In this document: piece after piece, positions 18,870-28,641 of the stretch
Layout: every line of letters starts with the position of its first letter
Position numbering within the stretch: position 1 is the stretch's first letter
NCBI GenBank assembly: GCA_038212215.1
Contig: JBBQUT010000020.1
Location: 1 to 64,000, forward strand
DNA: 64,000 nt
From: JALZAI01 sp038212215
GTDB lineage: Bacteria; Actinomycetota; Actinomycetes; Mycobacteriales; Jatrophihabitantaceae
Direction of reading: 5' to 3'
Translations under genes and position numbers: made by a program
The notes under the pieces: model-generated
Told to the model about the DNA's origin: nothing
Seen by the model: only the letters and a program-made list of their open reading frames with translations
Databases searched by the model: none

Positions 18870-20323
18870 TGGCCGACTTGAGATCGGCGCGCAGCTCTTC
18901 GATGTCGATGCCGCGGTTGCGCCATCGTGGCCGACGGCCGCAGCACGTCGGCTCGCAGGTTGGGATTCGATCCTGCCGGTGGGGGCGCTGGTGATGTCGA
19001 GTGAGCTGACCAAAGGGTGGACGCGTTGCTGGACGATCCGGTGTTCTTCACACCGTTCGTGCCGTTCTTCGACGCCCGGTACGGTCGCCCGTCGATCCCG
19101 ATGGAGACCTATCTGCGGTTGATGTTTCTGAAGTTCCGCTACCGGCTGGGCTACGAGACGTTGTGTCGGGAGGTGACCGACTCGATCTCGAGGCAGCGGT
19201 TCGCCCGAATTCTGTTGGGTACTCGGGTGCCGCATCCGACGACGCTGATGAAGATCACCACCAAGTGCGAGGACAGTGCGGTCGCGGCGTTGAACGACGC
19301 GCTGCTGGTCAAGGCCGCGGCCGCGAAAGCTGTTGCGCGTGAACCAGGTCCGCGCCGATACCACCGTCGTCGCCGGCTCTGTCGCGTATCCGACCGACTC
19401 GGGGCTGCTGGCCAAGGCGGTCGGACAGATCGCAGGGACGGTGTATCGGGTCAAGGCGGCCGGGGGCGCGTCCCGTCCCGCACCCGTTCCCGGGATCGGC
19501 GCCGCGCCGCCGGTCGCCGGGCCCCGGCGATCGCGGGCAAGCTGAAGCTGCGGGGCGCGCAGCAACCCGACGAAGCCCAGGCCACGGTGCAGCGCATCAC
19601 CGGTGAGTTGGCCGACCTGCCCCAGAGCGCGATGCGCGAGGCCGCCGCGGTGATCCGCAACGGCAAACGCGCCTGCCGCCACGCCACGTGGACAACGCAA
19701 GGCCAGCTCCGGCGGGCCCTGTCCGATCTGGAGACCATCCTCGATCGGGCCGCCCGCGTGATCGCGCAGACACGCAGCCGCCTGGGCGGGGTGATGCCCG
19801 AGTCCAGTACCCGGCTGGTGAGCCTGCACGATCCCGACGCTCGCCCGATCCGAAAAGGCCGCCTCGGCATCCCGGTCGAGTTCGGCTACAAGGCCCGGCT
19901 CGTCGACAACCAAGACGGCGTCATCCTCGACCACAACGTCGAGATCGGAAACCCGCCCGACGCCCCGCAACTCGCGCTCGCGATCGAGCGGATCACGCGG
20001 CGCTCCGGCCGGACCCCGCGCGGTAACCGCCGACCGCGGCTACGGAAGCCAAGGTCGAAGACGAACTGCACGAGCTCGGCGTCCGCGTCGTCGCGATCCC
20101 ACGCAAGACCAAACCCAGCACGGCCCGCCGCGAGTTCGAACACCGCCGAGCCTCCCGCGAAAAGATCAAGTCGCGCACCGGCAGCGAGGGCCTGATCAAC
20201 CACCTCAAACGCAGCTACGGCTGGAACCGCACCGAACTCACCACCATCAACGGCGCCCGAACCAGGTGCGGACACGGCGTATTTGCCCACAACCTGATCA
20301 AGATCGGTGCGCTCGCGGCGTGA
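18870..20323 (+). pseudogene. ISNCY-like DDE transposase with at least four frameshifts
   Basis: Pieces in three frames rebuild one transposase: LFDVDAAVAPSWPT...LPVGALVMSSELTK to about 19012; DALLDDPVFFTPF and RPSIPMETYLRLMFLKFRYR from 19017; VRADTTVVAGSVAYPTDSGL from about 19345; HDPDARPIRKGRLGIPVEFG in the 19550-20030 frame; and VTADRGYGEAKVEDEL to the TGA at 20321-20323. The order and motifs match transposases I know as ISNCY family. Frame changes fall near 19013, 19330, 19520 and 20025. I could not identify clear terminal inverted repeats. It cannot make a full transposase as written. Confidence 0.75.
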
Positions 20324-20593
20324 GCGGCACCCACCGGGCCGCCGCCGCACGCTTCAGCGGCCAACCAATCGCAACCGGCACCGGCCGTCCGGCTCACGAC
20401 GACGCAGGGTTTTTCAGGTCGAAGTAGCTAGTTAAGCCTGAGGGGCACTACGCCCCTACCGCTCTGAATTTTGGGTTCTCATGCTTGGTCGGGATAGACC
20501 GGGGGCCGCCGTGCGGCGTCGACGACTTCCGGCTAGGGCCCATGCGCCCGGCGAGCGCGATCCGGCGGTAGCCGGAATGATCGGGGAGGCCGG

Positions 20594-21490
20594 ATGGTCA
20601 AGCACCTAGTGACGAGATCGAACCTTGGCGCTTGGATGGTCAAGTGCAATCCAGCGGTGTGGAAGCTGCACGAATTCATCGCCGATGGCAACGACTGGAT
20701 CAGCGGTTGGTCGCTGCATGAGGGCTACCGCAGTGACCTGATGGAGCCGGGTGACAAGATCATCATGTGGGTGACGCTGAGCCCGAACCTGGATCGCGGC
20801 ATCTGGGGGCTGGGCCACATCACCGACTACGCCGGGAATCGGGTGTTCGCGGTCGGCGATGACGACGATCCCGGCTACTGGTTGGACGAGACTGCGCGTG
20901 TCGCTGACGACTACGGCGTGGACACCGACATCTGGCTGTTCGACAAGCCCGTGACGGACGCAGATCTACAGGCGGCGGGTGTGCATGACCTGGAAGTGCA
21001 CCGCTCTCCCCCGCTCGGCAACCCGCTTTGGGTGTCGAAAACCGAACTCGCCCGGCTTAAGCCGTCGCTGCCGGAGTGGCCCGACTACGACGAGCAGGAG
21101 CTGGAGGTCACCGCCGGCTACCCGCTTCGCGACTTCTACGTCGCCGAGGCCGGCGTCGAAGCCGTCTGGGCCTGGTACGAGGCCGAGGGCTGGTCGGTCG
21201 AGGACGTCAACGACGCCAAGCTCGGCTGGGACCTGACCTGTACGCACCCGGATGGTCGTGCGACGCGAGTCGCAGCGAATGGCCAAAGCGGAGAGCGCCC
21301 CGTCGTGTTCCTGACCACAAACAAGTACCGGGCGGCAAGCGAGGAAGACGCTTGGCAGCTCACCGTCGTCACGCGAGCCCTCACGGACCCGCTCTTGCAC
21401 GACTTCACCGGCCCCGAGGCCGTTGCGGCCGGCATGCCATACGCCTACCGGGCCGACCTATCGGCACTCAAGCACGACCTCCCGACGTGA
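20594..21490 (+). CDS. EVE-domain protein with degenerate NOV_C (DUF3883-like) domain
   Basis: ATG 20594 is preceded by GGGGAGG. The 298-residue product starts with an EVE/PUA-like fold at about 13-150 (WMVKCNPAVWKLHEF, GDKIIMWVTL, GIWGLGHITDYA), a domain known to read modified bases. Residues about 176-270 resemble NOV_C/DUF3883 of the PD-(D/E)XK clan: VEAVWAWYEAEGWSVEDV, then GWDL with D213. Where active members have E-x-K (VEVKG), this one reads VAANG (A227, N229), so nuclease activity is probably lost. The next gene encodes a giant ATPase with an intact domain of the same clan, 192 bases downstream on the same strand, so the pair may act together, with this protein as a recognition subunit. 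That is inference. Confidence 0.75.
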   Translation: MVKHLVTRSNLGAWMVKCNPAVWKLHEFIADGNDWISGWSLHEGYRSDLMEPGDKIIMWVTLSPNLDRGIWGLGHITDYAGNRVFAVGDDDDPGYWLDETARVADDYGVDTDIWLFDKPVTDADLQAAGVHDLEVHRSPPLGNPLWVSKTELARLKPSLPEWPDYDEQELEVTAGYPLRDFYVAEAGVEAVWAWYEAEGWSVEDVNDAKLGWDLTCTHPDGRATRVAANGQSGERPVVFLTTNKYRAASEEDAWQLTVVTRALTDPLLHDFTGPEAVAAGMPYAYRADLSALKHDLPT

Positions 21491-21517
21491 CCCGGGTGCG
21501 GCTCGAGCGATGCGAGG

Positions 21518-21631
21518 ATATGCACATGTGGCGCGGACGGCCGTGTCCCGGACGATTCTTCGATCGGCGGCTATGCGATCACGCCCAACAACCCGACGTG
21601 GGAGTGCGGCTGGTGCGGGCACAGATGGTGA
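21518..21631 (+). other. zinc-ribbon-like reading in frame after the EVE gene stop
   Basis: After the TGA at 21488-21490 the EVE frame stays open for 46 more codons. From 21518 it reads ICTCGADGRVPDD and ends NPTWECGWCGHRW before TGA 21629-21631. Two CxC/CxxC pairs about 30 residues apart look like a small zinc ribbon. There is no ATG, GTG or TTG in frame after the stop, so it is either a relic, a former extension of the EVE protein, or a product needing stop readthrough or a rare start. Confidence 0.35.
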
Positions 21632-21682
21632 TCGGATTTCGGCACTCCTCGATCCAAAGGCTGTCCGGCCAAGGAGGTCGTC

Positions 21683-24600
21683 GTGATTGATCCGCGCTCG
21701 GTCGTCGAGAAGAAGACTCAGAACCAGCTCAGCGCATACTTCGACACGCGTGGGCGAGTCCGGTGGACTTCGAGCCTGAAGCGCCTAACCGAGGACGCCG
21801 CGCAAGAGTACGAGGGGCGCTTCCTCATTGAACTGATCCAGAACGCCTACGACGCCAACGACGCTGGTTCCACCGATGGGCGGATCGACGTCCAGTTGGA
21901 TCTTTCTGAGGGAGACTACGGCGTTCTCTATGTCGCAAACACCGGACGTGCGTTCAGCGAAACGAACTTCGATGCGATAACCGACATTGCTCAAAGTGAC
22001 AAGCCTCCGGGCGAGGGTATCGGCAATAAGGGAGTCGGCTTCAAGAGCGTTCTTCAAGTCGCCGAGTGGCCCGAGGTGTACTCGGCTCCAGCGGAGGGAG
22101 AGGGTGGCAGCGAAGTTGACGGGTTCTGCTTCCGGTTCGCTACGCCATCCGACGTACAGCTGATGCTCCCGGACGCACAAGAGGCGCAAGCGGTGCTCGA
22201 CGATGTGTCGCCCTATTTGCTGCCGGTGCTCATTGAGGAGGTTCCCTCAACTGTTCGGTCGATCCGAGCGCGGGGCTATTGCACGGTCGTTCGGCTTCCG
22301 CTGCGAAGCCCGAAGGCAGCGGCGACGGCCGAGCGTGACGTCCGCGAGCTTGCCACGTCCAAGACGCCGGTTCTGCTGTTCCTAGACAGAATCTCCAAGC
22401 TCAGCCTCCGCATACGCGGTGCAAGCGAAGGGAAACCGCTTGAGACAGTGCTCGATAGAGCCCCAACACCCATTCAGCCGCCGACGGACGAGTCCCTGGG
22501 CATAGCGGAGGTGGATCTTGGGCGACAGGGCACGTTTCTGATCTTCACGCGCAAGGTCGATCACAATGCGCTTCGCAGCGCCATCGAGGCGGCCATTGTG
22601 GAGCGACAGATCGACGCGAGATGGGCGAAATGGAAGCAGGAGGCCTCGGTATCGGTCGCAGCGCGGCTCGACGGTCTTGACGTTCCATGGCGCCTGTATA
22701 CCTTCCTCCCGATGGACAACTCTCCGTCACCGCTCGCTGCCCACGCCAACGCCCCGTTCTTCACCAAAATGGCGAGGTCGAGTGTCAGCCTCGATGTCGC
22801 GCTCAATGACTTCCTGCTGAACGAGATTGCTCATCTGTGCGTCGCCGCAGCCTTCTGGCTCCGGGGTGCCGACACGCGATACGCACCGCTCTGCGTGGAC
22901 ATGATCACCTGGACGCGAGACCACCTCGATCGCCTCAGAGCAGCGTTCATTGCGCGAGGACTCAAGCTGGAAACGGCGGAGTTGGTGCCTCTCGCCGCTG
23001 CAAGCAGCAGACCCTTCGGAGCCGTCCAAACCGTTCGGCGATGGGACGGGTTCTCCTCGCCACTGGCCATGCTCACAACCGAACGCCTGTGCGGAGAATC
23101 CGAGGCAGAACTCATTGATCCTTTCCTCGGTGCGCGGCTCGATCGATTCTCTCGTCTCCGCCAAGCGCTGAGGTCCGGCGACGAGGGTCGACCTTCGGCG
23201 AGTGAAGCCTCTCGATGGTGCGAACAGGTAGCAGCGAGCCTGCGCAATTCGGCTGCCGTTCCACACGCGAACGACTGGATGTCACTGTACGAGGACCTGG
23301 CAGTCGTGTTCTCACCGTCGGGCTGGGCGAAGTCGCTCACCGGCCGGCGCCTCATCCTCGACGACAAGAATCGGCTTCAGCCGTTTCTCGGGGCGAGCGA
23401 GGAAGAGGCCGCGGGCCCGACCATGTTCTTCTGGCCAGCTCGGGACCGGACGGAGGGCGAGGAGGACGTCGAAAACTCGCTGGACCTGACGCCGCCGCGT
23501 GCGCTGGCGCGCAGCATTGCATTCACGAACCGGGATTTGGATTGGTATGTACAGGAAGGGCCGCGTCGCACGGCCCGCCGTTGCCGCAAGTTCTTCGAGG
23601 ACGCCGGTCTGATACGGCGATACCGAACACAAGACGTGTTGGAGGCGGTCGGGCGTATTTTGACTTCTCGGCGAACGGAGGCGGTCTTACAGGAAGCGCT
23701 TTTCTTCGTTTTCCGTCTCCGCGATCGAACGTCCGGCAAGCCCGCCCTCGACGAGCTTGGCCTCCACGTACCTACAACGGCTGGCTGGGTGCCAGCCCGT
23801 GAGGCTCTGTTCGGTACGCCGTGGCCGAAAACGATGGGCACGGCGCTATCCCACTTGATTCAGACGACCGCTAGCGTCTCTCCGTCGATGACGGCACTGG
23901 AAGCCCGATTTCTCCGACCGCCGGACGAATGGCTGCCGCAAACGCATTCCATCGACGAATGGACGACGTTCCTTAGCCGTCTCGGGGTCCGCGATGGCTT
24001 GTGGCCGATCGAGGTCGGGCCGACACCCTTCCGTCGGCATGGCGCGGACTTCACACCGATGGCCTGGGGACTCGATGCCAAGCTTGACGACACGTTCATC
24101 CGGAACTGGGCGTCCGAAGTGCCGGGGCGAGATGGCTTTCCCCGCTACCCACAGACGACGTACACGTCTGTCGGCGACTTCTGGGCACTGCCCGGTCAGT
24201 TTGATCATGCAAGCTTCCCGGCGAATGCGCAGAACCTTTACGCTTCGCTCGTCGTCGCGGGCCTGTCGAGCTGGCCCGACGATGTTTACAAGATCGGCGT
24301 CCGCCGCGAGAACTACCCGGGCGAGGTCCCTACCTTCTGGCCGACACCCCTCGAGTCGTTCCTTCGGCATGCGAGATGGGTGCCCGTCACAACTCCCGAC
24401 CTGCCCGACCCGGTCTGCCGAAGTCCAGAGGAGGCTTGGCTGTTTGACGACGATCAACCCGACGCGCCGCCACCGTTCGCGCCCCTGATCCCGAGGACGA
24501 TCCGCCGGAAGGTCGATCGAGACGAGCGTGCCAATCGGCTCCTCCGCTCATTAGGCGTTCGCACCTGGAACGAAAGCGGCGACGCTGGACAACTCCTGCA

Positions 24601-27001
24601 TGTGCTCTATAAGCTCCTTCGCGACGACCGTATACCGCTCGGTCAGAGTGCTCTCTTTCGTCGCCAGTACGAGCAGGCGCTGGCGAACGCACTTGCCGGA
24701 GGTAATAACCCGTGGGCCGGACACGCCGCGTTCGACCTCGTCGTCAGCCGTGGGCAGCGGCTCGAAACCATATGGCTCGCTGCAGAGGGAGTCGAGACCG
24801 TTTATGTAGACGACGGGGGCGACGCCCTCACTACACGGATCATGACCAATTTCGATGCGCCCATCGTGTGCGCGCGGCCAGCTGATGGGGCCCGTCTCGC
24901 CCACCTGCTTAGCATTGGCGCTTCGGAGCAGGTCCGCAGACTCTCCGAGGTTGAGGTCGAGGTTCAGGTTGACGGCAAGGACCTCTCACAGGTCACTAAC
25001 ACGGTGGCGCTCGTGGAGCCAGGCCGAGAATGGCTTGTCGTTCTGTGCGTCGCCGCCCTCGAGTTCAGAGGCGGTCAATTCCGTCGACAGACAGAACGCA
25101 CACTGCGAGATGCGGCGCGCCGACTCCGCGCCATTCGCGTCGTCCCAGCCCTCGACCTGCGGATCTCGGTTGATGGACAGCCTGTCATCGATCCGACCGT
25201 GCTGCACGGTGTGTTCGCTGTGCTCGATGAGACTGAGCCACTACTCGTCATTCAGGACTACCCAGGTGAGCTCACGTGGTCAGTGCTCGAACGGACTGCA
25301 CCGGCACTGTCGCAGTTCCTTCGCCGCCCTGAGATCGGATCGGTGATCTTCGAGGCTCTTGTTCGTCTCGGCCGCATGCAGAGTGGCGCGGCAATTCGGC
25401 CGCCAACCGATGATGAATTGGCCGACGCCCTTGGGCTCAGCGCAACTCAGCTTCAGGAGGCGCGGCAGATGCTCCAGTCCTCGATCGAGGTACTCGCCGA
25501 AAGGCTCTACATTGCATTGGCCTGCCTCGTGAACGCCGAAGCGGCCGCCGAAGCGCTACCCGCATTGAAACGTGCATCGAGCGAGGATGCGCTCATCGCG
25601 GCTCTCCACTCCGCTGGCGCACAAGGGGCCGTGGAAGTCATGAACGTCGCCAAGCGGGCGTCTACATTACCGGAATTGCGGGACGACCTGGAACTCGGGT
25701 ACCGCGAATTCAATGATGCGCTTAGGGCTTTGGACATGAGTCCCCTCACCGACCCCGACGGCCAACGCCAGGCGTTTGACTACTTCGTAAGTAGGCACAA
25801 GGACGAGACATTGGCTCACCTTCGTTGGATATACAAGGCGGCGTTCCTATCTGGGCAAGACCTCAGCGAGTACGTCGCGCTAAGGCGGCTACCGGAGCTG
25901 CAAACCTCTCCGACTTGGCTCGAGGAGTGCGAGCTACAAACCGACTCCATGATGACGGAACAGATCGACGCATGGTTAACCCTGCGCGGTGCCCCACCCC
26001 TCTCACAGCACGTGGACGAGGAACCGGTTGGCGAACTCCGTGCTGCGAACCGGAAGGCTCTCATCTCAGAAGGAACACAAGCTGGCAGGACCGTCCGGGC
26101 GTGGTGCCGAAACCACGGCGAATCATGCCCAGCCCTCTGGAGCGGTGAAGCCGTTGGCGGACAACTCGCCGACTGGGCCGATGAACGAGGCCTGCTGGAC
26201 TTCCTCCGAATTTCTGACTTGCAGCCCCTTTTTTCGCACCTCAACGCCGCCGCGGCGTGGCCAGACGGAATGGAAGACACGCTCGACTTGGAACGCCTCG
26301 ACCTAGCGGAATCCGACCTCGAACACGGCGACTCCGAAGAGGAGAAGCAGCGCCAGCAGCAGGAGCTCGAGCGAACGACTATCGAGTTCGGCGGCCGGCG
26401 TCTCCGGACAGAGCCCGACCGCTTCCCCGAGATCGCCGAGGCGGTGCGCGAAGCCCTACGGCCTCAACTGCTCAAGACCACGTTACGACTAGCCAGCCTC
26501 GCCGCCGCTCCCATCGGCAGACACGGGTTAAGTTCCCAGGGAGGGAATCGCTCGTTCTATCGCGGTCGCGCAAAGCCAACCAATCAACAACTGTCGGCTA
26601 TAGGCCTCGCTGGCGAAGTGATCGCATTCCAGTGGCTCCTCGAGCAGTACCGCGACGGAGTCGTGCAGTGGCGATCGGGCTACCGAGACATGGTGCTCGG
26701 AGGCACCGATGGCGATGACTCGCTTGGGTACGACATCGAGGTGGTCACGCGCGCCAGCACCTTCATGTTCGAGGTCAAAAGCAGCGTGGACGACGGGTCC
26801 GACTTCGAACTCACGGAGTCCGAAGTGAACTCCGCCAGGCTCCACGTCGGGCGCGACGCCTACCGAATCATCTACGTGCGCAACGTCCTCGACGCGGATC
26901 GAACATCCATCCTGCTCCTGCCCAATCCCTTCACCCGACGAGGCCGAGAGGCCTACCGGATTGTCGGCAGCGGTCTCCACTACCGCTTCGCACCTGAGTG
27001 A
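21683..27001 (+). CDS. giant GHKL (sacsin-type) ATPase with C-terminal PD-(D/E)XK (NOV_C) nuclease domain
   Basis: GTG 21683 has AAGGAGG upstream and opens 1772 residues. Residues 40-160 are a GHKL ATP-binding fold like sacsin and Hsp90: E50 and N54 (LIELIQNAYDAND), NTG at 86-88, and the glycine lid GEGIGNKGVGFKS (110-122). About 1400 residues of mostly helical sequence without recognised motifs follow, with a charged coiled segment near 1540-1580. The last 130 residues are a PD-(D/E)XK nuclease: E1645 (GLAGEVIAF), D1684 (GYDIEV), E1697 and K1699 (FEVKSS). The architecture matches 'sacsin N-terminal ATP-binding-like' proteins with DUF3883, which occur in defence islands. Base composition looks less GC-rich than the chromosomal genes. 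Likely role: ATP-gated nuclease; not tested. Confidence 0.85.
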   Translation: MIDPRSVVEKKTQNQLSAYFDTRGRVRWTSSLKRLTEDAAQEYEGRFLIELIQNAYDANDAGSTDGRIDVQLDLSEGDYGVLYVANTGRAFSETNFDAITDIAQSDKPPGEGIGNKGVGFKSVLQVAEWPEVYSAPAEGEGGSEVDGFCFRFATPSDVQLMLPDAQEAQAVLDDVSPYLLPVLIEEVPSTVRSIRARGYCTVVRLPLRSPKAAATAERDVRELATSKTPVLLFLDRISKLSLRIRGASEGKPLETVLDRAPTPIQPPTDESLGIAEVDLGRQGTFLIFTRKVDHNALRSAIEAAIVERQIDARWAKWKQEASVSVAARLDGLDVPWRLYTFLPMDNSPSPLAAHANAPFFTKMARSSVSLDVALNDFLLNEIAHLCVAAAFWLRGADTRYAPLCVDMITWTRDHLDRLRAAFIARGLKLETAELVPLAAASSRPFGAVQTVRRWDGFSSPLAMLTTERLCGESEAELIDPFLGARLDRFSRLRQALRSGDEGRPSASEASRWCEQVAASLRNSAAVPHANDWMSLYEDLAVVFSPSGWAKSLTGRRLILDDKNRLQPFLGASEEEAAGPTMFFWPARDRTEGEEDVENSLDLTPPRALARSIAFTNRDLDWYVQEGPRRTARRCRKFFEDAGLIRRYRTQDVLEAVGRILTSRRTEAVLQEALFFVFRLRDRTSGKPALDELGLHVPTTAGWVPAREALFGTPWPKTMGTALSHLIQTTASVSPSMTALEARFLRPPDEWLPQTHSIDEWTTFLSRLGVRDGLWPIEVGPTPFRRHGADFTPMAWGLDAKLDDTFIRNWASEVPGRDGFPRYPQTTYTSVGDFWALPGQFDHASFPANAQNLYASLVVAGLSSWPDDVYKIGVRRENYPGEVPTFWPTPLESFLRHARWVPVTTPDLPDPVCRSPEEAWLFDDDQPDAPPPFAPLIPRTIRRKVDRDERANRLLRSLGVRTWNESGDAGQLLHVLYKLLRDDRIPLGQSALFRRQYEQALANALAGGNNPWAGHAAFDLVVSRGQRLETIWLAAEGVETVYVDDGGDALTTRIMTNFDAPIVCARPADGARLAHLLSIGASEQVRRLSEVEVEVQVDGKDLSQVTNTVALVEPGREWLVVLCVAALEFRGGQFRRQTERTLRDAARRLRAIRVVPALDLRISVDGQPVIDPTVLHGVFAVLDETEPLLVIQDYPGELTWSVLERTAPALSQFLRRPEIGSVIFEALVRLGRMQSGAAIRPPTDDELADALGLSATQLQEARQMLQSSIEVLAERLYIALACLVNAEAAAEALPALKRASSEDALIAALHSAGAQGAVEVMNVAKRASTLPELRDDLELGYREFNDALRALDMSPLTDPDGQRQAFDYFVSRHKDETLAHLRWIYKAAFLSGQDLSEYVALRRLPELQTSPTWLEECELQTDSMMTEQIDAWLTLRGAPPLSQHVDEEPVGELRAANRKALISEGTQAGRTVRAWCRNHGESCPALWSGEAVGGQLADWADERGLLDFLRISDLQPLFSHLNAAAAWPDGMEDTLDLERLDLAESDLEHGDSEEEKQRQQQELERTTIEFGGRRLRTEPDRFPEIAEAVREALRPQLLKTTLRLASLAAAPIGRHGLSSQGGNRSFYRGRAKPTNQQLSAIGLAGEVIAFQWLLEQYRDGVVQWRSGYRDMVLGGTDGDDSLGYDIEVVTRASTFMFEVKSSVDDGSDFELTESEVNSARLHVGRDAYRIIYVRNVLDADRTSILLLPNPFTRRGREAYRIVGSGLHYRFAPE

Positions 27002-27277
27002 ACCGCTGTAACACGATCTGCCGATTGTCACGCCTCGAGTCGGCCGGTGTTTCGCTTCCCGCAATGGTCGGCCGATCACGTCGGCGAATCTTGATGCCGT
27101 TCGAAACGACCGTTGTGCGGGGATGTCCGAGGCGTTGGCACGGGGCACTGGTAACCCCGCACGAACCGGACAGCCGACCGACACACATGACTCCCACATT
27201 CACCGTCTCGCAAACGCCTCGTGTTGCGGGAATTCGTCATGCGGGCGCGCGGGCACCACCCCAGAAGGAGACCCACA

Positions 27278-27597
27278 ACGGCGCTCATCGGCTACGCCCG
27301 CGTCAGCACCACCGACCAGTCACTCAACCGCCAACTCGACGAACTCCGCGGCCACGGCTGCGAGCGTGTCTTTCTCCGAATCAGGCTCGGGCAAGCGTGG
27401 AGCCCAGCGTCCCGAATGGGATGCCTGCCACGGCCACCTCCGTCCCGCGGACACCTTCGTCGTCACAAAACTGTCCCGCCTCGCCCGAAACACCGGCGAC
27501 CTGGGGCGACTGCTCGACCATCTCCCAACGACCACCGCCTCGGCCTGCAGATCTTGAACCTCGGCATCGACACGACCACCCCCGCCGGGTGGAGGGT
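27278..27597 (+). pseudogene. serine recombinase N-terminal fragment, frameshifted
   Basis: AAGGAG at 27265-27270 is followed at the right distance by ACG (27278-27280), where a start ATG would be expected, and then ALIGYARVSTTDQSLNRQLD, the catalytic-serine region of small resolvases. The frame shifts near 27375 to SGSGKRGAQRPEWDACH and TFVVTKLSRLARNTGDLG, then again near 27535 to LQILNLGIDTTTPAG. The C-terminal DNA-binding part is absent because an rve-type transposase sequence begins at about 27600. It is inactive: lost start, two frameshifts, truncation. Confidence 0.75.
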
Positions 27598-27650
27598 TCC
27601 AAAAGCCTGCGCGCACCGGTTCGGACCCGGTTGGGCAAGCTCACGTCCCG

Positions 27651-28552
27651 TGTCGATGCGGTGATCTACCTGGTTCTGGTCCGTCTCAGCGGATGGCTGG
27701 CGCTGTTGGCCCGGTCCTCCGCGTCGAAGGACGTCGAGCTGCTCGTCCTGCGCCACGAAGTCGCGGTGCTCAGGCGAACCAACCCGAAACCCCGTCTGGA
27801 CTGGGCCGACCGAGCCCTGTTCGGCGCGCTAAGCCAACATCTCTCCCGCGACATACTCAGATGCCGACTGGTCACGCCCGCGACGATCCTGCGTTGGCAT
27901 CGCCGACTCATCGCGAAGAAGTGGACCTATCCGCACCGCACGGGACGCCCACCCATCGACCCCGAACTTGCAGCGCTAATCGCACAGCTGGCGAAACAGA
28001 ATCCAACCTGGGGATACCAACGTATCCAAGGCGAACTCCTCAAGGTCGGCCGCCGGGTCGGAGCCTCGACGATTCGACGCCTCCTCAACTCACTTCGGAT
28101 ACCGCCAGCGCCAACCCGAGCGGACCGGACGTCGTGGCGGCAGTTCCTCCGTGTTCAAGCGTCGACGATGCTGGCCTGCGACTTCTTCCACGTCGATTGC
28201 GCGGTCACGCTTCAGCGGATCTACGTGTTCTTCGTGATCGAGATCAACACCCGCCACGTCCACATCCTCGGCGCCACCACCCACCCCGACGGACCCTGGA
28301 CGACCCAGCAGGCCCGCAACCTGATTGCCGACCTTGGGGACCGTGCAGCCCAGTTCCGGTTCATGATTCGCGACCGCGCCGGGCAATTCACCGAATCCTT
28401 TGACACCGTGTTCGCCGACCGGCATCACCGTCGTAAAGATCCCACCCCGCTGCCAGCAAGCGAATGGATACGCCGAGCGATTCGTCCGCACCGTCAGAGC
28501 TGAACTGACCGACCGGATGCTGATCTTCGGACACGCGTATCTGCAGGGTCGG
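27651..28552 (+). pseudogene. integrase-core (rve) transposase, frameshifted and truncated
   Basis: A frame from about 27651 reads DVELLVLRHEVAVLRR, then NPTWGYQRIQGELLKVG, and the integrase core with catalytic Asp in DFFHVDCA and IRDRAGQFTESFD. Near 28420 the frame changes to ITVVKIPPRCQQANGYAERF with the third acidic residue (E). It breaks off after DRMLIFGHAYLQ, about 40 residues before the usual end. Such proteins are widespread IS3/IS481-like transposases of actinobacteria. The insertion apparently truncated the serine recombinase before it. Terminal repeats were not identified. Confidence 0.8.
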
Positions 28553-28641
28553 GACCCGTCGTCCGACAATTATCCGACGGACAACCAGGAGGTTGGGGGG
28601 GCAGACCACGAGGGGTCGACTTGGGCGGCGGTCGCCCTCGA

